Assembly: GCA_021772915.1 (NCBI GenBank)
Contig: JAJFLB010000018.1
Span: forward strand, 62,001-126,000
From: Gammaproteobacteria bacterium
GTDB lineage: Bacteria > Pseudomonadota > Gammaproteobacteria > Xanthomonadales > SZUA-36
DNA length: 64,000 nt
Direction: 5' to 3'
Part shown: positions 16,878 to 25,794 of the stretch, one piece after another
Layout of the letters: each line of letters opens with the position of its first letter
Numbering within the stretch: the first letter of the stretch is position 1
The notes under the pieces: generated by a model
Databases searched by the model: none
The model's input: the letters and a program-made list of their open reading frames with translations, nothing else
Told to the model about the DNA's origin: nothing
Program-made: the position numbers and the translations under genes

Positions 16878-17477
16878 TTACAAAGCAGGCTCTACATTGA
16901 TCCTGACCGGTATGGTTTCACCCGGTGGATTATCCATTCTGCTGTGATAGGTTTTACCCTCGTAAAGCCAGGTTACGTCCCAGGCCACCACGCGTTCCTC
17001 CTCAAGCCATCTGGTTTCCTGGTAGCAGTCCTGTTCAATCGTTGAGTAGTACTTTGGAGGATATTTATCGTTCTGAACATGGGTACCGATGGCACCACCG
17101 ATCGCTGCGCCCGCAACGGTCGCGGCCGCTCTGTTACCGTGGCCATGGCCGTACCGGTGGCCACGCCCGTGACCTTTACCCAGCTTGTTGCCAATCAACC
17201 CGCCCAAAATGGCGCCAAAAATAGCCGGTCCGGGTGAGCGGTGTTCAGGAACACGTCGCTGCACTGACTGTTCCCGGCAAACTTGCTGCTCCTGGGGTGT
17301 TCTTATGATGGCAGTGATGGGCTGAGCATCCAGCACTTTCGCCTGTTCGTATTGCACAGTGTCCGAATTTGGCACTGCAACGGACTGCGCATAGCTATCC
17401 TGTTCATTGACGGCCCAGGCCGGCAATGTGAAAGCGATAAACAATAATGCAGCAGGTTTTTGCAAAAAAGTCGTCAT
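16878..17477 (-). CDS. Glycine-zipper (17 kDa surface antigen-like) envelope protein
   Basis: The product of about 199 residues starts with a signal peptide (MTTFLQKPAALLFIAFTLPAWA). The middle holds two glycine-zipper helices, GPAIFGAILGGLIGNKLG and AAATVAGAAIGGAIGTHV, split by a His/Gly/Arg-rich loop (KGHGRGHRYGHGHGN). This is the Rick_17kDa_Anti/SlyB-like architecture of outer-envelope proteins. The C-terminal YHSRMDNPPGETIPVRINVEP ends with the pattern seen in related 'glycine zipper 2TM' proteins. There is no lipobox cysteine. GGAG lies 7 bases before the chosen ATG. Function is unknown beyond envelope association. Confidence 0.82.
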   Translation of the reverse strand: MTTFLQKPAALLFIAFTLPAWAVNEQDSYAQSVAVPNSDTVQYEQAKVLDAQPITAIIRTPQEQQVCREQSVQRRVPEHRSPGPAIFGAILGGLIGNKLGKGHGRGHRYGHGHGNRAAATVAGAAIGGAIGTHVQNDKYPPKYYSTIEQDCYQETRWLEEERVVAWDVTWLYEGKTYHSRMDNPPGETIPVRINVEPAL

Positions 17478-17699
17478 TTCAATCTCCATTCGGAACCGGT
17501 TCCCTTACCTTCAGCGACAGAATACCGCCGGGCTGATGAATAGAAACTGAACAGATCACATATTCTGTTAGCGCCTTGAGGACAGCTTATCATTTGACGA
17601 AATACCAAGCCAAATGACAGTTGCATTTGCCGGTCCATGACAAACGTACTAGGATTACCACCCCATTTACAAATAAGACGTCTAGAAAAGGACATTTGT

Positions 17700-19742
17700 A
17701 TGCCCAATTACCGAACTGCGGACATCCGCAATATCGCCCTCGTAGGCCATACCGGATCAGGGAAAACCACGCTGATCGAAGCATTGTTGGTTGGCTCAGG
17801 CACAAAGGGAGAAGCAGGCACCATTGAGCGTGGATCTACGACGACGGACCATGATCCACTGGAACACAAGTACCAGCATTCACTGGATTCAGCCATTGCC
17901 AGTGTCGATTACAAAGGCACCCACATGAACCTGATCGACACCGCTGGTTTACCCGACTTCCGTGGTCCGACACTGGCCAGCATGACGGCAGTTGAAACCA
18001 CCGCACTGGTCATTAATGCCCACGCAGGTATCGAGTTGTCCACCCGCCGACTTATGCGCAGGGCAAAGCAACGACGTCAGTGCCGTTTAATTATCATTAA
18101 TCGTATTGACGCAGATGACGTCGACCTGACACAGGTGGTGAAGGACCTGCGGAGTGAGTTTGGGCCAGAATGTTTACCTGTCAACCTGCCGGCGGAGAAC
18201 CTGAGTAAAGTCCGTGACTGTTTTTTCCAAACCGAAGGTGAGACTGATGTATTTTCACTCTCGGAGGCACACGAGGCCATCATTGACCAGGTTGTTGAGG
18301 TCAATGAAGAACTGATGGAAAAATACCTTGAAGGCGAAGAACTGTCCCGCGAGGAACTCCACTCCGCGTTTGAACAGGCCCTGCGTGAAGGTCATCTCGT
18401 ACCCATCTGTTTTGTATCAGCCAAAACAGGAGCCGGCGTCAACGCACTATTGGATTTCTTCAATCGGCTGGCCCCCAGCCCTAGAGAGGGTAATCCACCA
18501 CAATTTTTGAGAGGTGAAGATGAAGAAGCCACCGAAGTAGAAGTAAGTGGCACTGCCTCTGACCACGTCATCGCACATGTCTTCAAGATCACAAACGATC
18601 CATTTGTTGGCAAGTTGAGTGTTTTCAGAATTTACCAGGGCACCGTAAAGCCTGATTCACAGCTGTTGATTGGTGATGCCCGCAAACCGTTCAAGGTCGG
18701 TCATCTGTTCAAGATCCAGGGCAGCAAGCATGTCGAAGTCGACTCAGGTGTTCCTGGCGATATCTGTGCCGTGGCCAAGGTTGAAGAAATTCACTACGAT
18801 TGCGTGCTGCACGATTCGCACGATGAAGATAACTACCATCTCGAACCGCTGGGTTTTCCCAAACCCATGTATGGCAAGGCGGTAAACACCAAGAGTCGTG
18901 GCCAGGAGCAGAAACTTTCCACGGCTCTCCAACGTTTGCAGGAAGAAGACCAGTGTTTCGTGGTTGAGCACAACCAGGAACTTAACGAAACCGTCATGCG
19001 TGGTTTGGGAGAGTTGCACATGCGAATCATCCTGGAGCGTATGCTGGAGCGGTATAAAGTTGAAGTTAATACACGCCCTCCCCGTATCGCATACAGGGAA
19101 ACTGTTACTCGCCCTGCTGAAGGCCATTACAGGCATAAGAAGCAGACCGGTGGGGCCGGTCAGTTTGGGGAGGTTTTCATGCGTATAAAACCCAAACCCA
19201 GAGGTGAGGGTTTTGAGTTCGTCAACAAAGTGGTGGGGGGTGCAATCCCGTACAACCTGATTCCTGCCGTTGAAAAAGGTGTTACTCAAATCATGACTGA
19301 AGGAGCAGTCGCTGGTTACGCCATCCAGGACATTGAAGTTACCGTTTACGACGGTAAGTTTCACCCGGTGGATTCGAAGGAAATTGCCTTTGTCATTGCC
19401 GGCCGGAACGCGTTTCTCGACGCCATCAACAGTGGCGGCCCACAGATACTGGAGCCCATCGTCAGTGTTGATGTGACCGTACCGGACGGTGACATGGGAG
19501 ATATTACAGGAAACCTGGCTGGCCGCCGGGCCCGTATCAGTGGCACCGAGAGCCTGCGTGGCGGCCTGGTTACAATCCGCGCGGACATTCCCCTGAGCTC
19601 ATTGTCTGACTACCATACTGAATTGAAAAGTCTCACCCAGGGTCAGGGAACCTATACCATGGAGTTCAGCCACTACGACCCGGTCCCATCAAGTGTCCAG
19701 CAGGAACTGGTGAAAGCCCACCGACCCAAAGAAGACGATTAA
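17700..19742 (+). CDS. Elongation factor G-like GTPase (EF-G paralogue)
   Basis: The 680-residue five-domain GTPase has G1 as GHTGSGKTTL in place of AHIDAGKTT, G3 as DTAGLPDF in place of DTPGHVDF, and G4 as INRID. These departures, plus the absence of rpsL, rpsG or tufA nearby, mark a paralogue rather than the main translocase. The C-terminal domains are complete (GEVFMRIKPKPRGEGFEFVNKVVGG and SGTESLRGG). It may act in ribosome rescue or recycling; that is inference. The start is ATG 17700 with AAGGA 7 bases before; the frame is open further upstream but without family likeness. A REP/minisatellite block begins 2 bases after the stop. Confidence 0.88.
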   Translation: MPNYRTADIRNIALVGHTGSGKTTLIEALLVGSGTKGEAGTIERGSTTTDHDPLEHKYQHSLDSAIASVDYKGTHMNLIDTAGLPDFRGPTLASMTAVETTALVINAHAGIELSTRRLMRRAKQRRQCRLIIINRIDADDVDLTQVVKDLRSEFGPECLPVNLPAENLSKVRDCFFQTEGETDVFSLSEAHEAIIDQVVEVNEELMEKYLEGEELSREELHSAFEQALREGHLVPICFVSAKTGAGVNALLDFFNRLAPSPREGNPPQFLRGEDEEATEVEVSGTASDHVIAHVFKITNDPFVGKLSVFRIYQGTVKPDSQLLIGDARKPFKVGHLFKIQGSKHVEVDSGVPGDICAVAKVEEIHYDCVLHDSHDEDNYHLEPLGFPKPMYGKAVNTKSRGQEQKLSTALQRLQEEDQCFVVEHNQELNETVMRGLGELHMRIILERMLERYKVEVNTRPPRIAYRETVTRPAEGHYRHKKQTGGAGQFGEVFMRIKPKPRGEGFEFVNKVVGGAIPYNLIPAVEKGVTQIMTEGAVAGYAIQDIEVTVYDGKFHPVDSKEIAFVIAGRNAFLDAINSGGPQILEPIVSVDVTVPDGDMGDITGNLAGRRARISGTESLRGGLVTIRADIPLSSLSDYHTELKSLTQGQGTYTMEFSHYDPVPSSVQQELVKAHRPKEDD

Positions 19743-19744
19743 AC

Positions 19745-19889
19745 TGTAGGACCTGTAGGACCTGTAGGACCTGTAGGACCTGTAGGACCTGTAGGACCTG
19801 TAGGACCTTGTAGGACCTGTAGGACCTGTAGGACCTTGTAGGACCTGTAGGACCTGTAGGACCTGTAGGACCTGTAGGACCTGTAGGAC
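19745..19889 (+). repeat. 9-bp minisatellite built from the REP head
   Basis: About fifteen tandem copies of GTAGGACCT follow the EF-G paralogue stop, with an extra T after the seventh and tenth copies. The unit equals the head of the REP element that ends the run (GTAGGACC at 19883), so the run looks like local expansion of the element's 5' end. The minus-strand frame reading Gly-Pro-Thr repeats is a by-product. Confidence 0.9.
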
Positions 19890-19996
19890 CGACGAGCTTG
19901 CTCGTCGGGAATCTGTCAGTGATGTACAAACCACCATTTGGAACCATGTAGGTCCTTACGGTGACCATTCCCGACGAGTGCGCTCGTCGGTCCTAC
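19883..19996 (+). repeat. Inverted pair of REP elements (BIME-like)
   Basis: A forward copy, GTAGGACCGACGAGC-TT-GCTCGTCGGGAA, at 19883-19911 and a reverse copy at 19968-19996 (TTCCCGACGAG-TGCG-CTCGTCGGTCCTAC) are separated by 56 bases. They lie between the convergent EF-G-like and sufS genes. Together with the minisatellite they fill the 301 bases between those genes. Confidence 0.88.
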
Positions 19997-20043
19997 AAGA
20001 CTTTCCGGACCTTTCCGGATGCTCAGTGTGATACCCAGCCTTC

Positions 20044-21294
20044 TTAAAACATCCCCAGTACTTTTTCCAACGCATCGGCCAGGATGTCGATTTCCTCGAA
20101 GGTATTGTAAATACCCAAAGACGCACGTGCGGTCGCCGGCAGGTCGAAAAACTGCACCACCGGCATGGCACAGTGATGACCGGTGCGGATGGCAACGCCA
20201 TGCAAATCGACAATTGTACCGACGTCATTGGCATGTATATCGCCCAGCACGAATGACAGCACACCGGCTTTGTGAGCCGCGGTACCAATCATTCTGAAAC
20301 CGTCCACCTGTGAGAGTTTTTGAGTTCCGTAGGCCAGTAATTCAGCTTCACGTCTGGCCACGTTGCCCATGCCAAGGCTCTGCAAGTAATCCACGGCCGC
20401 GCCCAAACCAACCGCACCGGCGATATTGGGTGTACCGGCCTCAAATTTTCCCGGTGCGTCATTAAATGTGGACTTCTCAAAGCTCACATGGCGAATCATC
20501 TCACCCCCACCCTGGTAGGGCGGCATAGCTTGTAAATGCCCTGCCCGCGCCCACAACACACCAATACCGGTTGGGCCATACATTTTGTGACCGGAGAAAC
20601 AATAAAAATCACAATCCAGGGCCTGTACATCGACCGCCTGGTGGGGCGTTGCCTGGGCGCCATCGACCAGCACCGGGACGCCTTGTTGCTTCGCCAGTGT
20701 GCAAATCTCGGACACCGGGTTTACAGTACCCAATGCGTTTGAGATCTGACCCACTGCCAGTAATTTGACCCTTTCAGTCAACATTTCCGCGAGTGTATCG
20801 AGTTCCAGTTCACCACGCGTGTTCATGGGCACAACTTTCAAAATGGCACCGGTTTCCTCACATAGCAATTGCCAGGGAACGATGTTGGAATGGTGCTCCA
20901 TCCAGCTGATCAGGATTTCGTCGCCCGCCTTTAAGCTTGGTCGCACAAAACTGTGGGCCACGAGGTTAATGGACTCAGTGGTACCACGTGTAAATACACA
21001 CTCCAGCTTCGAAGGTGCATTGATGAACCCGGCAATTTTTGCACGGGCTTGTTCGTAATCTTCTGTGGCTTCTTGGCTTAGCGTGTGTACACCCCGGTGA
21101 ATGTTGGCATTGTGGTTGCGATAGAAGCCATCAATCGCCTCAATCACCGCGAGCGGGCGTTGGGCTGATGCTGCCGTGTCCAGGTATACCAGAGGTTTGC
21201 CATGTACCCGACGCTGCAGAATTGGAAAATCTGCACGGATCTTGTGCACATCCAGTTTGTCATTGGCAGTTATCGGCATGGATTGACTCATCAT
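20044..21294 (-). CDS. sufS: Cysteine desulfurase SufS
   Basis: The 416-residue type II PLP enzyme releases sulfur from cysteine for Fe-S cluster assembly. It shows VYLDTAASAQRPLAVIEAI, FTRGTTESINLVAHSF, DGAQATPHQAVDVQALDCDFYCFSGHKMYGPTGIGVLW (PLP lysine in SGHK), and RTGHHCAMPVVQFF with the catalytic cysteine. No sufE is seen next to it. It is last in the sufR-B-C-D-S operon, with its ATG directly after the sufD stop. Confidence 0.96.
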   Translation of the reverse strand: MMSQSMPITANDKLDVHKIRADFPILQRRVHGKPLVYLDTAASAQRPLAVIEAIDGFYRNHNANIHRGVHTLSQEATEDYEQARAKIAGFINAPSKLECVFTRGTTESINLVAHSFVRPSLKAGDEILISWMEHHSNIVPWQLLCEETGAILKVVPMNTRGELELDTLAEMLTERVKLLAVGQISNALGTVNPVSEICTLAKQQGVPVLVDGAQATPHQAVDVQALDCDFYCFSGHKMYGPTGIGVLWARAGHLQAMPPYQGGGEMIRHVSFEKSTFNDAPGKFEAGTPNIAGAVGLGAAVDYLQSLGMGNVARREAELLAYGTQKLSQVDGFRMIGTAAHKAGVLSFVLGDIHANDVGTIVDLHGVAIRTGHHCAMPVVQFFDLPATARASLGIYNTFEEIDILADALEKVLGMF

Positions 21295-22584
21295 TTACTC
21301 GGCTTGTGGCATGACATCCATCATGCGTTGGGAAATCACCTCACCCAATTGCGGGTCACGCAGTCTGTCACTGACAGAACGGCAAAATGCAGTGGTCAAC
21401 AACTGCCTTGCTTCCTGTTCATTCAATCCGCGGCTGCGCAGATAGAAAACTGCCTGCTCATCCAGCTGTCCCACGGTTGCACCGTGACTGGCAATAACTT
21501 CGTCAGCGTAGATTTCGAGTTCCGGTTTGGTGTTAATTTCAGCTTTCGCTGACAACAGGATATTGGCGTTGGACTGCCTGGCTTCGGTCTCATCCGCGCC
21601 CGGGTGCACACACACGGCTGTATTGAATATTGCCTTTGCACTACCACTGGCAACGCCACGAAAAAATTGTTCGCTGAATCCTCCGGCGGCCTGGTGGTCA
21701 ACTCTGGCATGATTGTCCACGTGACGTTTGCCGTCCAGTAAATAGGCCCCGCTGAGGTCAGATTTGGCACCGCTACCCAATAGCGTGGCATGCAAATCAT
21801 GCCGAACCAGACCACCGCCAAGATCGAAACCAAAGTAGGCATACTCACTGTCGGTCTGTTGTGAAACTTCGGTCCGTGTGATCAAGCCGGCACCTTCGGA
21901 TTCCTGTTGAAAACGAATGTGCTGCAAGTCGGCGTTTTCACCCAAATCTGCCTGCAGCACAATGTTGCAGGTATTGGAGTTGCCCTGCGGGCTTTCAAAC
22001 TGTTCCAGTAACTCGAGTCTTGCGTCCGGCTCGAGGATCACGCAAACACGGGTGTTAAACAACAGGGACTTTTCACGGGCCTGTGTGGACCAATTTATCA
22101 TCAACCTGCCACCATCCGTTCCAGCCGCTACATGAACAAGTACGCCTGAGTCCAGCGTGGCCGTGTTCAATGCGCTAAACCCGTCACCGGAGTTCCCCTG
22201 TGGAAGCGATTCCAGCAAAACCTGCAATCCATTGATGTCCTTGCTCAGAGCATCTGCCAACGAGAGCACCGTCAGCCCTGCCCGAGGTGTCCCGGATTGC
22301 TGCAGTAGTTGTCCATCGAGCATCGTGAGATTAAATCCGGCTTGCGCCAAAGGTGGTGAATGAGATGAGGGTGTGGACGGGGGCTCCGTCTTCGTCGCCA
22401 ACCGCAGTCCGCCCTGCTCAAGCACACCCAACGCAGTGTACTTCCACGCTTCATCCTTACGGGTTGGCAAACCATGCTTGCGAAAATGCCTGGCACCGGT
22501 ATCACGCAGTGCCCTGATCCATTGCAGACCGGAGCCGGATTCACCCGGCAAATCCGCTGCCAATTGTGTCGCCAATCTGCTCAT
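21295..22584 (-). CDS. sufD: Fe-S cluster assembly scaffold subunit SufD
   Basis: The 429-residue product is the SufB-related partner in the SufBC2D scaffold. The C-terminal half is the conserved beta-helix and end: HVDNHARVDHQAAGGFSEQFFRGV, GKAIFN-type core (SAKAIFNTAVCVHPGADET), EIYADEVIASHGATVGQLDEQAVFYLRSRGL, ending in a helical region. The N-terminus (RKDEAWKYTAL) is the SufD signature. It overlaps sufC by 4 bases. Confidence 0.95.
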   Translation of the reverse strand: MSRLATQLAADLPGESGSGLQWIRALRDTGARHFRKHGLPTRKDEAWKYTALGVLEQGGLRLATKTEPPSTPSSHSPPLAQAGFNLTMLDGQLLQQSGTPRAGLTVLSLADALSKDINGLQVLLESLPQGNSGDGFSALNTATLDSGVLVHVAAGTDGGRLMINWSTQAREKSLLFNTRVCVILEPDARLELLEQFESPQGNSNTCNIVLQADLGENADLQHIRFQQESEGAGLITRTEVSQQTDSEYAYFGFDLGGGLVRHDLHATLLGSGAKSDLSGAYLLDGKRHVDNHARVDHQAAGGFSEQFFRGVASGSAKAIFNTAVCVHPGADETEARQSNANILLSAKAEINTKPELEIYADEVIASHGATVGQLDEQAVFYLRSRGLNEQEARQLLTTAFCRSVSDRLRDPQLGEVISQRMMDVMPQAE

Positions 22585-23381
22585 GGATTCGCAGTCTGCT
22601 TCACTGGATCAGTATTCAGTGTCTGGATGCCACCATCCTCCAGCCAGGCATAACCCTGCTCTTCCAGTTTGAGTGCCAGGTCCGCACCACCGGTGGCAAC
22701 CAGCTGGCCATCTGCGAGCACATGGACCCTGTCGGGTACAATATGGTCAAGTAGCCGCTGGTAATGCGTGACCACAATCATCCCGCGGTCCTTTGAGCGC
22801 AAACGATTAACACCCTCGGCAACCGTCTTAAGCGCATCTATATCAAGACCAGAATCTGTTTCATCCAAAATGGCCAGTGACGGCTCTAGCACCGCCATCT
22901 GGAAGATCTCGTTGCGTTTTTTCTCACCACCGGAAAAGCCCTCATTGACTGCACGGTGAAGCAGTTCATCACCAATATTCAAAATCTTCAGCTTTTCACG
23001 TACCAATCGTAAGAAACCCACAGAATCCAGTATCTCTTCACCGCGGTATTTGCGCTGTGCATTCAAGGCAGCACGGAGGAAATAGGTATTGTTGACCCCA
23101 GGTATTTCGACCGGGTACTGAAAGGCCAGGAATACCCCTTCACAGGCACGTTCTTCCGGCTCCAGCTCCAATAGGTTTTTGCCGTTAAAAATGACCTCAC
23201 CATCGGTTACTTCGTAACCTTCGCGGCCAGCCAATACGTTGCCCAGGGTGCTTTTACCCGCGCCATTCGGACCCATGATGGCGTGAATTTCCCCGGCCTT
23301 TAGCTCCAGGCTCAGGCCTTTTAGAATTTCCTTGCCTGCAACCCTGGCGTGCAAGTTTGTAATCCTTAACATGATTGACAT
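22581..23381 (-). CDS. sufC: Fe-S cluster assembly ATPase SufC
   Basis: The 266-residue ABC-type ATPase has Walker A GPNGAGKSTLGNVLAG, the unusual signature FSGGEKKRNEIFQ, Walker B LAILDETDSGLDIDALK and the H-loop VVTHYQRLL. It drives conformational change of the SufBCD scaffold during cluster assembly. Two starts are possible, ATG 23381 or ATG 23372 (MLRITNLHARVAGKEILKGL); the second gives a family-like N-terminus, the first has the closer AGGA. Confidence 0.96.
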   Translation of the reverse strand: MSIMLRITNLHARVAGKEILKGLSLELKAGEIHAIMGPNGAGKSTLGNVLAGREGYEVTDGEVIFNGKNLLELEPEERACEGVFLAFQYPVEIPGVNNTYFLRAALNAQRKYRGEEILDSVGFLRLVREKLKILNIGDELLHRAVNEGFSGGEKKRNEIFQMAVLEPSLAILDETDSGLDIDALKTVAEGVNRLRSKDRGMIVVTHYQRLLDHIVPDRVHVLADGQLVATGGADLALKLEEQGYAWLEDGGIQTLNTDPVKQTANP

Positions 23382-23438
23382 TATCCTGATTAAATCCCTA
23401 AGTATCTTTTGGTAATTGTCCGGCTGCGCGGTTCAGTT

Positions 23439-24887
23439 CTAACCCACCGCACCTTCGAGACTGACTTCCAGCAAGGCCTTGGCCTCCACTGCGAATTCCA
23501 TGGGCAACTCCTTGAACACCTGTTTGCAAAAACCATCGACAATCATTGAAACAGCGTCCTCTTCGGAGATTCCGCGTTGCAGACAGTAAAACAATTGATC
23601 TTCACCAATCCTGGAGGTTGTAGCCTCGTGCTCGACCTTGGCACTGGGGTTACGAACCTCGATGTACGGAAAGGTATGTGCACCACATGATTTGCCAATC
23701 AGCATGGAGTCACACTGCGTATAGTTACGCGCATTTTCAGCCGGTGGTGTCATCCGCACCAAACCGCGGTAGGCATTTTGTCCACGTCCGGCCGAGATAC
23801 CCTTGGAAATTATTTTGCTGCGTGTGTTACGACCAATGTGGACCATCTTGGTGCCGGTATCGGCCTGCTGATAATTGTTGGTCAATGCAACCGAGTAAAA
23901 CTCTCCCACGGAGTCATCTCCACGCAGGACACAACTTGGGTATTTCCAGGTGATTGCGGAACCGGTTTCTACCTGGGTCCAGGAAATTCGAGAGCGAGCG
24001 CCACGGCAATCACCCCGCTTGGTAACGAAATTGTAAATTCCGCCCACACCTTTTTCGTCACCTGGATACCAGTTCTGGACGGTCGAGTACTTGATGTTTG
24101 CATCCTCCAGCGCTACCAACTCCACCACCGCGGCGTGCAGTTGGTTCTCGTCCCGCATGGGGGCAGTACAGCCTTCAAGATAGCTGACGTGACTGCCCGG
24201 TTCCGCAACGATCAGTGTTCGCTCGAACTGTCCGGTTTCCGCCGCATTGATACGGAAGTAGGTCGATAACTCCATCGGGCAACGCACGCCCCTAGGTATG
24301 AATACGAAGCTGCCGTCGGTGAAAACTGCGCAATTAAGCGCCGCAAAAAAATTGTCGCGCTGGGGCACCACTGAACCAAGGTATTTTTTCACCAGTTCAG
24401 GGTGGTCCTGAACGGCCTCCGAAAACGAGCAAAAAATCACACCCGCCTTTTTTAACTCTGACTTGAACGTAGTCCCGACTGATACCGAGTCAAATACAGC
24501 ATCGACTGCCACACCAGCCAGACGTGCACGTTCGTGCAACGGCACACCCAGTTTGTCGTAGGTCTCCAGCAGTTTAGGATCAACCTCGTCAAGACTTTGC
24601 GGGCGATCTTTGTCTGATTTGGGTGCTGAAAAATAGGAGATATCCTGAAAATCGATAGCATCAATATTAAGATGCGCCCAATCCGGTTGCTCCATTTCAA
24701 GCCAATGGGCGTAAGCCTTGAGACGCCAATCGAGCAACCACTCGGGTTCCTTCTTGCGCGCTGAAATACCTCTGATGACGTCCTCTGACAAACCCGGGGG
24801 CAGCGTATCGGACTCAATATCTGTTACAAAGCCATGCTCGTACTTTTGCTCTACAAGGGTGTCAATGGTTGATGTATTGCCAGTCAT
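23439..24887 (-). CDS. sufB: Fe-S cluster assembly scaffold subunit SufB
   Basis: The 482-residue core scaffold protein on which the nascent cluster forms. It has the N-terminal [90 protein letters not shown], and [32 protein letters not shown] near the C-terminus with the conserved cysteine region. Length and motifs match SufB. It lies between sufR and sufC. Confidence 0.96.
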   Translation of the reverse strand: MTGNTSTIDTLVEQKYEHGFVTDIESDTLPPGLSEDVIRGISARKKEPEWLLDWRLKAYAHWLEMEQPDWAHLNIDAIDFQDISYFSAPKSDKDRPQSLDEVDPKLLETYDKLGVPLHERARLAGVAVDAVFDSVSVGTTFKSELKKAGVIFCSFSEAVQDHPELVKKYLGSVVPQRDNFFAALNCAVFTDGSFVFIPRGVRCPMELSTYFRINAAETGQFERTLIVAEPGSHVSYLEGCTAPMRDENQLHAAVVELVALEDANIKYSTVQNWYPGDEKGVGGIYNFVTKRGDCRGARSRISWTQVETGSAITWKYPSCVLRGDDSVGEFYSVALTNNYQQADTGTKMVHIGRNTRSKIISKGISAGRGQNAYRGLVRMTPPAENARNYTQCDSMLIGKSCGAHTFPYIEVRNPSAKVEHEATTSRIGEDQLFYCLQRGISEEDAVSMIVDGFCKQVFKELPMEFAVEAKALLEVSLEGAVG

Positions 24888-24906
24888 TTCTCTCTACGGT
24901 CCTGGT

Positions 24907-25353
24907 TCACGCGTTCAGCGTGGTTATTTGCAAAGGTTCTGTAGTTGATTTCACCGGTTGTGCCATTTCCGCCAACGACACGCCCTGCATCGCGTTTGCG
25001 ACCGCGACACTGATACGCTGCCAGTTACCCCGCAATCCACACAAGGCCTCCTGTGCACACAGGCCCTCTTCCACACTGCACTCGGTCATTGCAATCGGTC
25101 CTTCAATGGCAGCGATAATTTCAGCCACACTGATATCCCGTGCATTTCGCTCAAGACTGTAACCACCATTAACCCCACGGTATGAATCAATAAGCTCTGT
25201 TTTTACTAATAATTTCAATACTTTACTAACTGTCGGCAGTTCCAGATGAGAGTTCTCTGCCAACGCCTGTGCGGTGAGAACCTGTCCTTTTGAAGCGTTC
25301 AATTCAACCATCACCATGATGGCGTAGTCGGTCATTTTGCTAATGCGAAACAT
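24907..25353 (-). CDS. sufR: Rrf2-family regulator of the SUF operon
   Basis: The 148-residue protein has the Rrf2 winged helix (FRISKMTDYAIMVMVEL, SHLELPTVSKVLKLLVKTELIDSYRGVNGGYSL) and three cysteines at 92, 99 and 105 in the spacing seen in IscR-like cluster sensors. It probably represses suf genes when it carries an Fe-S cluster and releases them under iron or oxidative stress. It is the first gene of the operon and so would control itself. It belongs to the SUF-associated Rrf2 group of gammaproteobacteria and is unrelated to the ArsR-type SufR of cyanobacteria; the symbol here only denotes the role. Confidence 0.85.
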   Translation of the reverse strand: MFRISKMTDYAIMVMVELNASKGQVLTAQALAENSHLELPTVSKVLKLLVKTELIDSYRGVNGGYSLERNARDISVAEIIAAIEGPIAMTECSVEEGLCAQEALCGLRGNWQRISVAVANAMQGVSLAEMAQPVKSTTEPLQITTLNA

Positions 25354-25396
25354 AGGCGTCTGTATTGCACGGTAGTCATTTCAGGAACTTTCAATC

Positions 25397-25425
25397 TATA
25401 TAGTACCATATTAGTACACTTTCAA
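25397..25425 (-). promoter_or_regulatory. Promoter and likely operator of the suf operon
   Basis: On the minus strand TTGAAA (25425-25420) and TATATA (25402-25397) are 17 bases apart, 44 bases before the sufR start. Between and across them lies GTAC-7 bases-GTAC, an inverted repeat overlapping the spacer, and a further TAGTAC copy just upstream. The overlap suits repression by the Rrf2-type regulator encoded by the first gene. Confidence 0.65.
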
Positions 25426-25436
25426 TCCCGTCACCT

Positions 25437-25704
25437 AGTACTCCGTCCCTGTGATAACTACGGATTCAGAGGTACCCAGATGTTTCAGGACAAGACGCAG
25501 ACAGCAGAGAATGGCTCGGTCCTTTTCAAGGGCTGCAGCGCAGTGCTGGGACATCTGGGTACCTCCCTTCGGGCGAGCTGGGAAGCGGTTGACCGTGGTG
25601 CCGCATCACTTGGCAAGGACCGGGCCATTACCTGCGTGCTGCAACACCACGGTCAACCACTTCCCAACTCGCTGAACTCGCAGTTATCACAGGGACGGAG
25701 TACT
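25437..25704. mobile_element. MITE-like 268-bp element with nested inverted repeats
   Basis: Exact 23-bp terminal inverted repeats (AGTACTCCGTCCCTGTGATAACT at 25437-25459, its complement at 25682-25704) enclose two internal hairpins. Hairpin A pairs 25469-25483 with 25551-25565 (15 of 15); hairpin B pairs 25573-25600 with 25645-25672 (25 of 28). The loops of A and B are also complementary to each other, 25511-25524 with 25615-25628, 13 of 14. No coding frame of substance is present. The palindrome AGTACT at both ends could be a duplicated target. It lies just upstream of the suf -35 box and fills most of the 441 bases between sufR and amgK. Confidence 0.75.
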
Positions 25705-25794
25705 GGCTTCTGACGGAATCAGGAATCGACATTTCAACCTGTAACACCCTCAAGGTAGTATTATCGGTGCTACCGGTAGCCCGTCGGACAAGAC

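Noticed and set aside
18744-19364. 206-codon minus-strand frame inside the EF-G paralogue
   Set aside because: Antisense to conserved domains IV-V; no start signal and no family match.
19666-19968. Collagen-like Gly-Pro-Thr protein on the minus strand
   Set aside because: It is the translation of the 9-bp minisatellite, antisense to the EF-G paralogue end, without a plausible start.
25451-25713. Two overlapping plus-strand frames of about 75 codons between sufR and amgK
   Set aside because: They fall inside the inverted-repeat element, use its palindromic arms, and lack family likeness.
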